A stretch of 64,000 nt of DNA, taken from NCBI GenBank assembly GCA_022846075.1, contig AP025582.1, forward strand, positions 1,612,001 to 1,676,000. The letters run 5' to 3'. The position numbers and the translations under genes are program-made. Below are positions 18,055-26,987 of this stretch, piece by piece. The stretch's first letter is position 1; the number at the start of each line of letters is the position of its first letter. Under the pieces are notes generated by a model, which was not told the origin of the DNA, ran no database searches, and saw only the letters and a program-made list of their open reading frames with translations. This DNA is from Oscillospiraceae bacterium (GTDB lineage: Bacteria; Bacillota; Clostridia; Oscillospirales; Oscillospiraceae).

Positions 18055-18108
18055 AACGGAGTGATTATCTCCCCTGAAAGCGGGGAAATAGCCGGAGGAT
18101 CGTTTCAT

Positions 18109-18972
18109 ATGACAAAAGATATTTTAACTGTGATCCAAAGCGAGATGAGCACCTTTTCCAAGGGGCAAAAGCTCATCGCCAATTACATCCTGAATTCATA
18201 CGACAAGGCGGCCTTCATGACCGCCAGCAAGCTGGGCAAAACGGTGAACGTCAGTGAGTCCACCGTGGTGCGCTTTGCCGCGGAGCTGGGCTATAACGGC
18301 TATCCCGCCATGCAGAAGGCCTTGCAGGAGATGATCCGCAACAAGCTCACGGCGGTGCAGCGGATCGAGGTCTCCAACGACCGCATCGGCAACCATGAGA
18401 TCCTGCCCATGGTGATGCATGCGGATGCCGAGAATATCCGCATGACCCTGGAAGAGGTGGACCGCCGGGATTTTGACCATACGGTGAGTGCGATCCTCTC
18501 GGCCCGGAAGGTATATATCCTGGGGGTACGCTCCGCCTTTGCCCTGTCCAGCTTTCTGGGCTTTTATTTTAACATGATGTTTGAAAACGTGGTGGTGGCC
18601 CACACCAATTCCTCCAGTGAACTTTTTGAGCAGATCCTGCGCATCGGGGAGGGAGACGTGATCATCGGCATCAGCTTCCCCAGGTACTCCAAGCGCACAG
18701 TGAAGGCCATGCAGTATGCGAAGGACCGGGGGGCCACCGTGGTCGGGATCACCGACAGCGGAGCCTCTCCTCTGGCGGAGATCGCCGACCACACCCTGAT
18801 GGCCAAAAGCGATATGGCCTCCTTTGTGGACTCCCTGGTGGCGCCCCTTTCCCTGGTCAACGCCTTGATCGTGGCGGTGAGCCGGAAGAAGAGCGAAGAG
18901 CTTTCCGGGACCTTCAGCAAGCTGGAAAAGATCTGGGACGAGTACGAGGTCTATGAAAAGACCGACGAATAG
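18109..18972 (+). CDS. MurR/RpiR family transcriptional regulator
   Basis: A 287-aa regulator. An N-terminal HTH_6 domain (about 1-77, with VNVSESTVVRFA as recognition region) is joined to a C-terminal SIS sugar-phosphate-binding domain (about 120-265, GDVIIGISFPRYS). Such proteins sense phosphosugars. The start at 18109 has a GGAGG SD at 18094-18098; the frame is open further upstream but without family similarity. A promoter and an inverted repeat precede it. The effector is unknown; no sugar genes adjoin, so it may act on distant targets or on itself. Confidence 0.88.
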   Translation: MTKDILTVIQSEMSTFSKGQKLIANYILNSYDKAAFMTASKLGKTVNVSESTVVRFAAELGYNGYPAMQKALQEMIRNKLTAVQRIEVSNDRIGNHEILPMVMHADAENIRMTLEEVDRRDFDHTVSAILSARKVYILGVRSAFALSSFLGFYFNMMFENVVVAHTNSSSELFEQILRIGEGDVIIGISFPRYSKRTVKAMQYAKDRGATVVGITDSGASPLAEIADHTLMAKSDMASFVDSLVAPLSLVNALIVAVSRKKSEELSGTFSKLEKIWDEYEVYEKTDE

Positions 18973-18984
18973 GAGTTATTTGGA

Positions 18985-20241
18985 TTGACCTCTGATATCA
19001 TCGTGATCGGCGGCGGCGCGGCCGGCTGTATGGCGGCTCTGGCCGCCGCTTCCATGGGCGCCCGCGTGACTCTTTTGGAGCGCAACCAGAAAATCGGCCG
19101 CAAGCTGTACATTACGGGCAAGGGCCGGTGCAACGTGACCAACCACTGCTCTGTGCAGGAGGTCTTGGCCAACGTGCCCCACAACGCCCGCTTCCTCACC
19201 AGCACCGTCACCCGCTTCCCGCCGGAGGAGGTCATGGCCTTTTTCGAGGGCCTAGGCGTGCCGCTGAAAACGGAGCGGGGGAACCGGGTGTTTCCCCAGT
19301 CCGACCGGGCGGCCGACGTCATCGACGCCCTTCTTCTGGCCTTGCGGAAAAGCAGGGTAGAACTGATCCAGGATCGGGCGGTCTCCCTGGAGATCGTGGA
19401 GGGTTCCGTCACCGCGGTCAGGGGGGAGAGCGGAACCCGCTACCCCTGCAAGGCGGCCGTCGTGGCCACCGGCGGGGTGTCCTACCCCGCCACCGGCTCC
19501 ACCGGGGACGGCTACGAGCTGGCCCGGCAGGCGGGGCACACGGTCCAGCCCACCAGAGGCTCTCTGGTGCCGCTGGTGGCGGAGGACTGCGCCGGGATGC
19601 AGGGCTTGTCTCTCCGAAATGTAGCTCTGAAAATCAAGAACAGCAAAAAGAAAACGGTGTTTCAGGAGCAGGGGGAACTGCTCTTTACCCATTTTGGACT
19701 GTCCGGCCCCCTGGTCCTCAGCGCCAGCGCCCATCTTCGGGACTTTGACAAGGACCGCTACACGGCCAGCATCGATTTGAAACCGGCCCTGGACGAGGAG
19801 ACATTGGACCGGCGTCTGGTGCGGGAATTGACCGAAGGGGCCAACAAAGACCTGCGCCATGTGCTGGAAACGCTGGAGCCCCACTCCTTGATCCCCCTTT
19901 TGCTGGAGCGGGCCGGGGTATCGGGAAGTGAAAAGGCAAACGCCTTGACACGACCTCAGCGCCGGAGGCTTTTGGAGACCATCAAAGCCCTGGACTTTTC
20001 CATTTTGGGCCCCAGGCCGGTGGAAGAGGCCATCGTCACAGCCGGAGGCGTGACGGTGAAAGAGGTGTCACCCAGCGACATGTCCTCCAAAAGGGCCAAG
20101 GGCCTCTTTTTGGCGGGGGAGGTGCTGGACGTGGACGCCTACACCGGAGGCTTCAACCTTCAGATCGCTTGGTCCACGGGCCGGGCGGCGGGGCTGGGCG
20201 CCGCGAGTTTTTGCCGGGAGGAAAACCGATATGAAGTATAA
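18985..20241 (+). CDS. FAD-dependent oxidoreductase, HI0933/BaiN family
   Basis: A 418-aa flavoprotein. The dinucleotide loop IIVIGGGAAGCMAA at the N-terminus binds FAD; KLYITGKGRCNVTN is a family signature, and GEVLDVDAYTGGFNLQ gives the C-terminal flavin contact. The family includes BaiN-annotated flavoproteins of gut Clostridia, but most members are uncharacterised. The start is TTG with an AGGAG SD eight bases upstream. The stop lies 11 bases inside cmk. Confidence 0.88.
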   Translation: MTSDIIVIGGGAAGCMAALAAASMGARVTLLERNQKIGRKLYITGKGRCNVTNHCSVQEVLANVPHNARFLTSTVTRFPPEEVMAFFEGLGVPLKTERGNRVFPQSDRAADVIDALLLALRKSRVELIQDRAVSLEIVEGSVTAVRGESGTRYPCKAAVVATGGVSYPATGSTGDGYELARQAGHTVQPTRGSLVPLVAEDCAGMQGLSLRNVALKIKNSKKKTVFQEQGELLFTHFGLSGPLVLSASAHLRDFDKDRYTASIDLKPALDEETLDRRLVRELTEGANKDLRHVLETLEPHSLIPLLLERAGVSGSEKANALTRPQRRRLLETIKALDFSILGPRPVEEAIVTAGGVTVKEVSPSDMSSKRAKGLFLAGEVLDVDAYTGGFNLQIAWSTGRAAGLGAASFCREENRYEV

Positions 20242-20905
20242 AAGCATTGCCGTGGACGGCCCCTCCGGGGCAGGGAAGAGCACGATGGCGAAAAAACTGG
20301 CCCGAGCGTTGGGCTTTCTCTATGTGGATACGGGGGCTATCTACCGCACTCTGGGGCTGTTTGCCCTGAGGCAGGGGATTTCCCCGGAGGACGAGGCGGC
20401 GGTGTCGAAGCTGCTGCCCATGGTGTCCATCCGGCTGGACTACGGGGAGGACTGGGTCCAGAAAATGTACCTGAACGGGGAGGATGTAACCGACGCCATC
20501 CGCACGCCGGAGGTGTCCACCGCAGCCTCCCAGATCTCCGCCATTCCCGGTGTACGGGATTTTTTGATGGATATGCAGAGGGACCTGGCCAAACAGGGCA
20601 ACGTTATCATGGACGGCCGGGATATTGGGACGGTGGTGCTGCCCGATGCCGATGTGAAAATATTCCTCACCGCATCGGCGGAGGACCGGGCCCGGCGGCG
20701 GTTCGAGGAGCTGGCGGCCCGGGGCAGCCGGACCGATTATGGGACGGTGCTGGCCGATATCCGGGAGCGGGACCACCGGGACTCCACCCGGTCTGCCGCG
20801 CCTCTCCGCCAGGCGGAGGACGCCTTGCTGGTGGACACCACAGGAAATTCCATGGAGGAGAGCTTTGAAGTCCTCCTTCAGACAGTTCGGGAGAAATTGG
20901 CATGA
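20231..20905 (+). CDS. cmk: Cytidylate kinase
   Basis: Phosphorylates CMP and dCMP with ATP; 224 aa. The P-loop GPSGAGKST is near residues 10-18, FLYVDTGAIYR is the conserved base-binding segment, and the lid region contains RDHRDSTR. The order BaiN-like, cmk, plsC, ispH-S1 is a conserved Clostridial string; each gene here overlaps the next. Confidence 0.95.
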   Translation: MKYKSIAVDGPSGAGKSTMAKKLARALGFLYVDTGAIYRTLGLFALRQGISPEDEAAVSKLLPMVSIRLDYGEDWVQKMYLNGEDVTDAIRTPEVSTAASQISAIPGVRDFLMDMQRDLAKQGNVIMDGRDIGTVVLPDADVKIFLTASAEDRARRRFEELAARGSRTDYGTVLADIRERDHRDSTRSAAPLRQAEDALLVDTTGNSMEESFEVLLQTVREKLA

Positions 20906-21495
20906 AGCGCGCGTATGCTGTTGTCTATTCCATCGTCTGGCCTTTTTTTAATCTGGTGCATCCCTGCAAGGCCATCGGCAGGGAGTGTATCCCCGACGGG
21001 CCGGTGATCCTGTGCCCCAACCATACAGGGCTTTCCGACCCATTGTTCGTGGCCTTTGCCATGACGCTGAAACACCGGCCCCAGGTCATGGCGAAAGCGG
21101 AGCTGCTGGAGGTCCCCATCATTGGCTGGATCCTCAAAAAGGCGGGGATCTTTGCCGTGGAGCGGGGCAAATCTGACGTGGCCGCCGTCAAACGGGCGAT
21201 GAAATGCCTGAAGAGCGGGGATAAGCTGATGCTGTTCCCCGAGGGGACCCGCCAGAAAGACGGACAGCTGGGGGAGGCCAAGACCGGCGTGGCCATGTTC
21301 TCCCTGCGCACCGGGGCCCCCATCCTGCCCATTTACATCCCGGCCAAGAAAAAGTGGTTCGGCCGCACTCCGGTGGTTTTTGGAGAGCCCTATCTGCCCC
21401 AGACGGAGACCCGTCACGGCTCGGCCTTGGAGTATGAGGAGATCGCTAGGGATCTGATGGCTCGCATCGCGGCGCTGGAGGAACAGGTAAAATGA
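20902..21495 (+). CDS. plsC: 1-acyl-sn-glycerol-3-phosphate acyltransferase
   Basis: Converts lysophosphatidic acid to phosphatidic acid at the membrane; 197 aa. The catalytic HX4D motif is seen in NHTGLSD and the acceptor-binding motif in FPEGTR. The N-terminus has a hydrophobic stretch for membrane association. It overlaps cmk and ispH by four bases each. Confidence 0.92.
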   Translation: MKRAYAVVYSIVWPFFNLVHPCKAIGRECIPDGPVILCPNHTGLSDPLFVAFAMTLKHRPQVMAKAELLEVPIIGWILKKAGIFAVERGKSDVAAVKRAMKCLKSGDKLMLFPEGTRQKDGQLGEAKTGVAMFSLRTGAPILPIYIPAKKKWFGRTPVVFGEPYLPQTETRHGSALEYEEIARDLMARIAALEEQVK

Positions 21496-23498
21496 AACTG
21501 ACGGTGGCAAAATCCGCCGGTTTTTGCTACGGGGTCCGCCGGGCGGTGGAGATGGCCCGGGACGCCGCCCAGAGCGGAGCCCCCTGCGTTATGCTGGGGC
21601 CGGTCATCCATAATCAGGCGGTCATCGACAGCCTGACGGGACTGGGCGTCACTCTCGTTGACCGCCCGGAGGATATTCCTGAGGGGGCGGCTGTCATCCT
21701 CCGCTCTCACGGGGAGGGGGAGGCGGTACACCGCCTGCTTCAATCGAAAAACGCCAGGGTCGTCGACACCACCTGCCCCAACGTCTCCCGCATCCATAAG
21801 CTGGTGGCCCAGGCCCAGGAAGAGGGACGGCGGGTCATCGTGATCGGCGCTCCGGGACATCCCGAAGTGAAGGCCATCGCCGCCTGGTGCCGGGATCCTT
21901 TGATCTTTCAGGATGGGAAAGCGCTGGAGAAATACCTGCTGGCCCATCCCGCCGTCGCGGAAGAGCCGGTGACGATGGTGTCACAAACCACCTCGACCCA
22001 GGCAACTTGGAATTTTTGCGTGGAAAACGCAAAAAAACTGTGTACAAATATCAAAGTTTTTGATACAATATGTAATGCTACCTGCGCCCGGCAATCCGAA
22101 GCCCAGCGACTGGCCGCCCAAAACGACGCCGTGGTCGTCATAGGAGGGCGGGACAGCGCCAATACCCGCCGGCTCTATGAGCTGTGCGCCGCGGTCTGTC
22201 CTGACACAGTCTGGGTAGAACGCTCGGACGAGCTGGACCCGTCCCGTTTTGTGGGAAGGGCTTGCGTGGCAATCACCGCGGGCGCCTCCACGCCCGTGTG
22301 GATCATAAAGGAGGTATTTGACAAAATGAGCGAAGAAAACATGGAGATCGAGGAATCCTTTGCCGAACTGCTGGAGAAATCGATCAAAACTTTAAATACG
22401 GGGGAGAAAGTCACGGGCGTTGTCACGGACATTACGCCGACTGAGATCTACGTGGATCTCGGGACCAAGCACGCCGGTTACATACCGGTGTCTGAGCTGA
22501 CCGACGACCCCACGGTCAAGGTCGAGGATCTGGTTCATGTGGGCGACGAGATTGAGACTTACGTCATGCGCGTCAACGACGCGGAGGGCGTGGTCACCCT
22601 GTCCAAAAAGCGTCTGGATACCGTCAAGAGCTGGGATGACGTGGCCCAGGCCTGCGAGGACCGCACCACCGTCGAGGGCGTGGTCACCGAGGAGAACAAG
22701 GGCGGCGTCGTGGTGAGCGTCAAGGGCGTTCGCGTGTTCGTGCCCGCCTCCCAGACCGGGATTCCCCGTGACACGCCCATGACTGAGCTTCTCAAGAAGA
22801 AGGTCAAGCTGCGCATCACCGAGGTCAACCGCGCCCGCCGCCGGGTGGTGGGTTCCATCCGCGCCGTCGGCGCCGCGGAGCGGGCCGAGAAGGCCGCTGA
22901 GGTGTGGGCTGGCATTGAGGAGGGCAAGCACTACCACGGCGTGGTGAAGTCCCTCACTTCCTATGGCGCTTTTGTGGACATCGGCGGCGTGGACGGCATG
23001 GTCCACATCTCCGAGCTCAGCTGGAGCCGCGTGAAGCACCCCTCCGAGGTAGTCAACCCCGGCGACGAGGTGGATGTGTACGTGATCTCCTTTGACCCCG
23101 AGAAGAAGAAGATCTCTCTGGGCATGAAGGACCGAGGCCAGGATCCCTGGGCCAACTTCACCGACAAGTACAAGGTGGACGATACCGCCACTGTGCGCGT
23201 GGTGAAGCTGATGACCTTCGGCGCCTTCGCCGAGGTCGTGCCCGGTGTGGACGGCCTGATCCATATCTCCCAGATCGCCGACCACCGCATCGACAAGCCC
23301 GGCGACGTGCTGAGCGAGGGCGATCAGGTGGAAGTGAAGATCACCGATATTGACTATGACCGCAAGAAGGTCTCCCTGTCTATCCGTGCCGTGCTGGAAG
23401 ATGCCCAGCGGACCAACGATGACAGCGACGAGGACACCGTGGTGGCCAGCTCCGACGGCGAGACCACCGAGGTGGCTCCCGACTTTGACGGCGAGTAA
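21492..23498 (+). CDS. ispH: Fusion of HMBPP reductase (IspH) and ribosomal protein S1
   Basis: A 668-aa bifunctional protein of a kind known from Clostridia. Residues 1-278 are IspH, the iron-sulfur enzyme that makes IPP and DMAPP in the last MEP-pathway step; cluster cysteines lie in GFCYGVR, DTTCPN and NATCARQ. Residues 279-668 carry four S1 RNA-binding domains (about 298-370, 383-450, 465-540, 552-625) as in ribosomal protein S1. A perfect SD and an in-frame ATG at exactly the junction suggest that the S1 part is also made separately. A strong terminator follows. Confidence 0.93.
   Translation: MKLTVAKSAGFCYGVRRAVEMARDAAQSGAPCVMLGPVIHNQAVIDSLTGLGVTLVDRPEDIPEGAAVILRSHGEGEAVHRLLQSKNARVVDTTCPNVSRIHKLVAQAQEEGRRVIVIGAPGHPEVKAIAAWCRDPLIFQDGKALEKYLLAHPAVAEEPVTMVSQTTSTQATWNFCVENAKKLCTNIKVFDTICNATCARQSEAQRLAAQNDAVVVIGGRDSANTRRLYELCAAVCPDTVWVERSDELDPSRFVGRACVAITAGASTPVWIIKEVFDKMSEENMEIEESFAELLEKSIKTLNTGEKVTGVVTDITPTEIYVDLGTKHAGYIPVSELTDDPTVKVEDLVHVGDEIETYVMRVNDAEGVVTLSKKRLDTVKSWDDVAQACEDRTTVEGVVTEENKGGVVVSVKGVRVFVPASQTGIPRDTPMTELLKKKVKLRITEVNRARRRVVGSIRAVGAAERAEKAAEVWAGIEEGKHYHGVVKSLTSYGAFVDIGGVDGMVHISELSWSRVKHPSEVVNPGDEVDVYVISFDPEKKKISLGMKDRGQDPWANFTDKYKVDDTATVRVVKLMTFGAFAEVVPGVDGLIHISQIADHRIDKPGDVLSEGDQVEVKITDIDYDRKKVSLSIRAVLEDAQRTNDDSDEDTVVASSDGETTEVAPDFDGE
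22041..22069 (+). promoter_or_regulatory. Possible promoter inside the IspH half
   Basis: TGTACA (22041-22046), a 17-bp spacer and TACAAT (22064-22069) lie in a conspicuous AT-rich patch in an otherwise GC-rich gene, about 260 bases before the internal S1 start. The -35 matches 4 of 6 bases. The patch also codes the conserved cysteine region, so base use may be coincidental. Confidence 0.3.
22307..22328 (+). promoter_or_regulatory. Internal Shine-Dalgarno and start codon for stand-alone S1
   Basis: AAAGGAGGT (22307-22315) stands nine bases before an in-frame ATG (22326-22328), which is residue 279 of the fusion and the first residue of the S1 part (MSEENMEIEE). This is one of the best SD sequences in the window. 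Confidence 0.65.
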
Positions 23499-23518
23499 GT
23501 CCCCTCTGCCGCGTTTCA

Positions 23519-23556
23519 AAACATCCTCCGGCTTTCGCCGGGGGATGTTTTCTTTT
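23519..23556 (+). terminator. Intrinsic terminator after ispH-S1
   Basis: ACATCCTCCGGC (23521-23532) pairs with GCCGGGGGATGT (23537-23548), 12 bp with one G-U, around a TTTC loop and followed by TTTCTTTTT. Confidence 0.9.
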
Positions 23557-23666
23557 TCCGACAGCCCCGCCCCGCTGGCCTGTGATTTGAAAAATAGAAT
23601 ATGTTCTTTTTCTTGTCAAATAATGGTGTGGTTTTGGCGTGGTTTTTATGATTTTCTGGATTATTC

Positions 23667-23695
23667 TTGCAAAATTCAGAAAATAAGGCTATAAT
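23667..23695 (+). promoter_or_regulatory. Predicted sigma-A promoter of carD
   Basis: TTGCAA (23667-23672), a 17-bp spacer and a perfect TATAAT (23690-23695), 41 bases before the ATG, in an AT-rich upstream region. Confidence 0.75.
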
Positions 23696-23736
23696 ACTCT
23701 TTGTTAAGATTTGTATACGGAGCAAGGAGGCGCGGA

Positions 23737-24216
23737 ATGTTCCACGTTGGGGATAAAATCGTCCATCCCATGCACGGTGCTGGCGTGATCGACAGCATCG
23801 TCACCAAAAAAGTCAACGGAGTGGTGCGGGATTATTATATTCTGAAGCTGCCCGTGGGCGGGATGCTGGTGATGATCCCGACGGAGAATTCGGATGAGAT
23901 CGGCGTGCGTCCCATTGTGGACCCGGATCAGGCCGACCAGGTCATCAACGCGCTGCCCGGCATCGAGGTGGACACAGACCCGAACTGGAACCGGCGCTAC
24001 CGGGAGAATATGCTGCGGCTGAAAAGCGGAGACATCCTGGAGGTGGCCCGGGTGGTGAAAAGCCTCATGCTTCGGGACGGGGAGCGGGGGCTGTCCACCG
24101 GGGAGCGGAAGATGCTCCACTCCGCCAAGCAGATTTTGATTTCGGAGATCGTGCTTTCAGAGAGCGCCAGCTATGAAGAGGTCGAGTCCCGCATCAATCG
24201 GGCCGTGGCGCAATAA
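23737..24216 (+). CDS. CarD family transcriptional regulator (RNA polymerase-binding)
   Basis: A 159-aa CarD/CdnL-type protein that binds the RNA polymerase beta subunit and stabilises open promoter complexes. The N-terminal Tudor-like RNAP-interaction domain starts with FHVGDKIVHPMHGAGVI; the rest is a helical DNA-binding domain. The ATG at 23737 has an AAGGAGG SD at 23724-23730; the 12 codons upstream are not conserved. It has its own promoter and terminator, and is followed by ispD-ispF. Confidence 0.9.
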   Translation: MFHVGDKIVHPMHGAGVIDSIVTKKVNGVVRDYYILKLPVGGMLVMIPTENSDEIGVRPIVDPDQADQVINALPGIEVDTDPNWNRRYRENMLRLKSGDILEVARVVKSLMLRDGERGLSTGERKMLHSAKQILISEIVLSESASYEEVESRINRAVAQ

Positions 24217-24230
24217 GATAGAGGAAAGAG

Positions 24231-24257
24231 AAAAAGGAACCGTAGGGTTCCTTTTTT
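24231..24257 (+). terminator. Intrinsic terminator after carD
   Basis: AAAAAGGAACC (24231-24241) pairs with GGTTCC plus the following T-run around a GTAG loop. Confidence 0.85.
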
Positions 24258-24285
24258 CGATTCGGAGAAAGAAGGGGGAGCCCCT

Positions 24286-25014
24286 ATGGGATTGTTGAAC
24301 CGCCTGTTCCGGCGGGAGCGGGAACCCGGCTTTACCTGTTCCGCCGTCGTTCCGGCGGCGGGCCGTTCCACCCGGATGGGGGAGGATAAGGTGCTTTTGC
24401 CTCTGGGAGAGATCCCGGTCCTCATCCGCACGCTCCGGGCGCTGGAGGAGTGTCCCTGGATCACGGAAATTATTGTGGCGGCCCGGGAGGATCTCATCGT
24501 CCCCATAGGGCAGCTGTGCCGGGACGCCGCCTTGGAGAAGGTACATAAAGTGGTGGTTGGGGGAGAGACCCGGACGGAATCCGTATTGGCGGGGATCCGG
24601 GAGGCGGCGCCTGCCGCGGGGCTCATCGCCATCCACGACGCCGCCCGGCCTTTGGTGACATATGAAGTGATAATGGAAGTGATCGAGGCCGCCGCCCAAT
24701 GGGGGGCCGCCGCTCCGGCGGTGCCGGTGAAGGACACCATCAAACGGGCGGTGAATGGCGTGGTGGAGGCCACGCCGGACCGGTCCGAACTTTTCGCCGT
24801 CCAGACGCCCCAGGTCTTTGAACACGGCCTCATCCTGGGGGCGCTGGAAAAGGCCGTGGCGGAGGGGGCGGAACTCACCGATGACTGCTCAGCCGTTGAG
24901 CGGCTCGGTATGCCGGTGCACCTGACCGCCGGGTCCTATGAAAATCTGAAGCTGACGACACCGGAGGACATCGCGCTGGCAGAGTCTATTTTGGAAGGAC
25001 GTGGAGAGCTGTGA
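24286..25014 (+). CDS. ispD: 2-C-methyl-D-erythritol 4-phosphate cytidylyltransferase
   Basis: The third step of the MEP isoprenoid pathway, adding CMP to MEP; 242 aa. The nucleotide-binding AAGRSTRMG loop is near residues 22-30, followed by HDAARPLV and the C-terminal [11 protein letters not shown] motif. About 15 residues precede the usual N-terminus. The gene overlaps ispF by four bases; ispH lies 2.8 kb upstream, so three MEP genes cluster here. Confidence 0.94.
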   Translation: MGLLNRLFRREREPGFTCSAVVPAAGRSTRMGEDKVLLPLGEIPVLIRTLRALEECPWITEIIVAAREDLIVPIGQLCRDAALEKVHKVVVGGETRTESVLAGIREAAPAAGLIAIHDAARPLVTYEVIMEVIEAAAQWGAAAPAVPVKDTIKRAVNGVVEATPDRSELFAVQTPQVFEHGLILGALEKAVAEGAELTDDCSAVERLGMPVHLTAGSYENLKLTTPEDIALAESILEGRGEL

Positions 25015-25493
25015 GGATCGGACACGGATATGATGTACACCGCTTGACCCAGGACCGGGAGCTGATCCTCGGCGGCGTACGCGTCCCCTATGAGAAGGGC
25101 CTGCTGGGCCACTCCGACGCCGACGTCCTCACCCACGCCGTGATGGACGCCCTGCTGGGCGCCTGCGCCATGGGGGATATCGGACATCTCTTCCCGGACA
25201 GCGACCCCGCCTTTACCGGGGCGGACAGCCTCAAGCTGCTGGAGGAGGTCATGTCCCGCCTGCGCGCGGGTGGCTTCCGCGTGGGCAATGTGGACGCCAC
25301 CATTGTGGCCCAGGCCCCCAAGCTGGCGCCTTTTTTGGCAGAAATGCGGGAAAACCTGGCCCATCGCCTTGGGGTCCCGGCGGACCGGGTCAACGTCAAA
25401 GCGACCACCGAAGAGCACTTGGGCTTTACGGGAAACGGGGAAGGCATCGCCGCCCACGCCGTAGCTCTGGTGCTGGAGACGGGAGACCGGTAG
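25011..25493 (+). CDS. ispF: 2-C-methyl-D-erythritol 2,4-cyclodiphosphate synthase
   Basis: Cyclises CDP-ME 2-phosphate to MEcPP; trimeric zinc enzyme, 160 aa. Zinc ligands D8 and H10 are in GHGYDVH and the third histidine is in [10 protein letters not shown] (H42). The C-terminal [10 protein letters not shown] signature is intact. The start is GTG, overlapping the ispD stop. Confidence 0.95.
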   Translation: MRIGHGYDVHRLTQDRELILGGVRVPYEKGLLGHSDADVLTHAVMDALLGACAMGDIGHLFPDSDPAFTGADSLKLLEEVMSRLRAGGFRVGNVDATIVAQAPKLAPFLAEMRENLAHRLGVPADRVNVKATTEEHLGFTGNGEGIAAHAVALVLETGDR

Positions 25494-25505
25494 AACCAAG
25501 TTCCG

Positions 25506-25549
25506 AAACGCTCCTCCGGCGCATATGATGCGCTGAGAGGAGCGTTTTT
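25506..25549 (+). terminator. Intrinsic terminator after ispF
   Basis: AAACGCTCCTC (25506-25516) pairs with GAGGAGCGTTT (25537-25547) and is followed by more T. An inner GCGCAT/ATGCGC hairpin caps the structure. Confidence 0.85.
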
Positions 25550-25605
25550 GCCTCTCCCAATGGGAGGCCATTTCTCTCAAGCTTTGGAAAGGAATGGTCA
25601 TTCGG

Positions 25606-25860
25606 ATGGTCTATTATCTCATTGTCTGCCGCTCCCTGACCTACGCCCAGCGGACGCAGGCCGCACTGGAGCGGGCGGGCATCACAGCTCACCTCCTCCG
25701 CTCGCCTAAAGTGATCGACAGCGAGGGGTGCAGCCACTCGGTCAAGGTCTCGGAGCGGAATCTGGCTCCGGCGCTGGTGACGCTGGCCCGTGTAGGTCTC
25801 TCTCCCAAACGGGTATTCATCATGGTCAGCGATGGAAGCTACAAGGAGGTGCTGCTCTGA
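25606..25860 (+). CDS. DUF3343 protein (putative Se/S carrier-like)
   Basis: An 84-aa DUF3343 protein. The family has a ferredoxin-like small fold and is described as a putative selenium or sulfur carrier because it neighbours cysteine desulfurases and selenium genes. The conserved GCSHSVKV segment holds the candidate carrier cysteine. An ATG at 25594 is in frame but touches the AAAGGA SD (25588-25593), so the ATG at 25606 is preferred. The stop overlaps the desulfurase start (TGATGA), implying tight coupling. Confidence 0.75.
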   Translation: MVYYLIVCRSLTYAQRTQAALERAGITAHLLRSPKVIDSEGCSHSVKVSERNLAPALVTLARVGLSPKRVFIMVSDGSYKEVLL

Positions 25861-26984
25861 TGATCTATCTGGACAGCGCGGCCACCACCCTGCAAAAACC
25901 GCCCTCGGTCCGGCGGGCCGTCGCCAATGCCATGGAGCATATGGCAAGCCCCGGGCGGGGCGGGCACAAACCGGCCATGCTGGCGGCTGATACGGCCTTT
26001 GCCTGCCGACAAGCAGCCGCCGAACTCTTTCATCTGGAGGACCCCGGAAACGTGGTCTTTACCCTCAATGCCACCCATGCGCTGAATCTGGCCATCAAAT
26101 CCGTGGTAAAGCCCGGGGATACGGTGGTGGTCTCCGGCTACGAGCACAACGCCGTCACCCGTCCTCTGGCCGCCCTGGGCTGCCGCGTCAAGACCGCCCG
26201 GGCCCCGCTGTTCCGGCCGGACGCCATGCTGGAAGCCTTTGCCGAGCAGCTCACGCCGGAGGTAACGTGCGTCATCTGCACCCACGTCTCCAACGTGTTC
26301 GGCTATATCCTGCCTGTGGCGGGGGTGGCGGAACTGTGCCGGCGCAGAGGAGTGCCCTTTATCCTGGATGCGTCTCAGTCCGCCGGATGCCTCCCTGTCC
26401 ACATGGATGAGCTGGGCTGTGCCTTTATCGGGATGCCGGGGCACAAGGGGCTCTACGGTCCCCAGGGGACCGGCCTCCTGCTCTGCGGGGACGGACAGGG
26501 CACGGCCACCCTGCTGGAGGGCGGTACGGGAAGCCTTTCAGCCAGGCAGGAGATGCCCGACTTCCTCCCGGACCGGCTGGAGGCCGGGACGCACAATGTC
26601 CCCGGCATCGCCGGTCTGCTGGCCGGGATCCGCTATGTGGCGAAGCGGGGGGAGCTGGCGGTCCTTCGGCATGAGCAGTCGCTGGTGTCCCAGGCGGCCA
26701 GGGGACTGGCCGCGATCCCCAACGTTACGGTATACGCCGCCGGGGACGTGGAAAAGCAGGCCGGGGTGCTCTCCTTCTCCGTGGCGGGACAGGACTGCGA
26801 GGCAGTCGGGGAAACGCTGGGGGAGCGGGGGATCGCTGTCCGCGCGGGACTCCACTGCGCCCCCTACGCCCACCAGACCGCCGGGACGCTGGAACGGGGT
26901 ACGGTCCGCTCCAGCTTCTCCGACTTTAACACAGCCGCCGAGGTCAAGCGGTTTGTTTCCGAGGTGAGCCGGCTGGCCGGCTGA
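25860..26984 (+). CDS. Cysteine desulfurase family aminotransferase (class V)
   Basis: A PLP enzyme of 374 aa related to NifS/SufS, of the subgroup often found beside DUF3343. IYLDSAATT opens the protein, the PLP lysine is in MPGHKGLYGPQG, and the catalytic cysteine is in VRAGLHCAPYAHQ near the C-terminus. It would release sulfur (or selenium) from cysteine (or selenocysteine) as a persulfide, with the coupled DUF3343 protein as a likely acceptor. No SUF scaffold genes adjoin, so it is probably not the main Fe-S cluster enzyme. Confidence 0.86.
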   Translation: MIYLDSAATTLQKPPSVRRAVANAMEHMASPGRGGHKPAMLAADTAFACRQAAAELFHLEDPGNVVFTLNATHALNLAIKSVVKPGDTVVVSGYEHNAVTRPLAALGCRVKTARAPLFRPDAMLEAFAEQLTPEVTCVICTHVSNVFGYILPVAGVAELCRRRGVPFILDASQSAGCLPVHMDELGCAFIGMPGHKGLYGPQGTGLLLCGDGQGTATLLEGGTGSLSARQEMPDFLPDRLEAGTHNVPGIAGLLAGIRYVAKRGELAVLRHEQSLVSQAARGLAAIPNVTVYAAGDVEKQAGVLSFSVAGQDCEAVGETLGERGIAVRAGLHCAPYAHQTAGTLERGTVRSSFSDFNTAAEVKRFVSEVSRLAG

Positions 26985-26987
26985 CAG

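Noticed and set aside
17845-18108. N-terminal extension of the RpiR-family protein
   Set aside because: The extension crosses the end of the pseudouridine synthase gene and a promoter; the internal ATG with GGAGG SD matches the family start.
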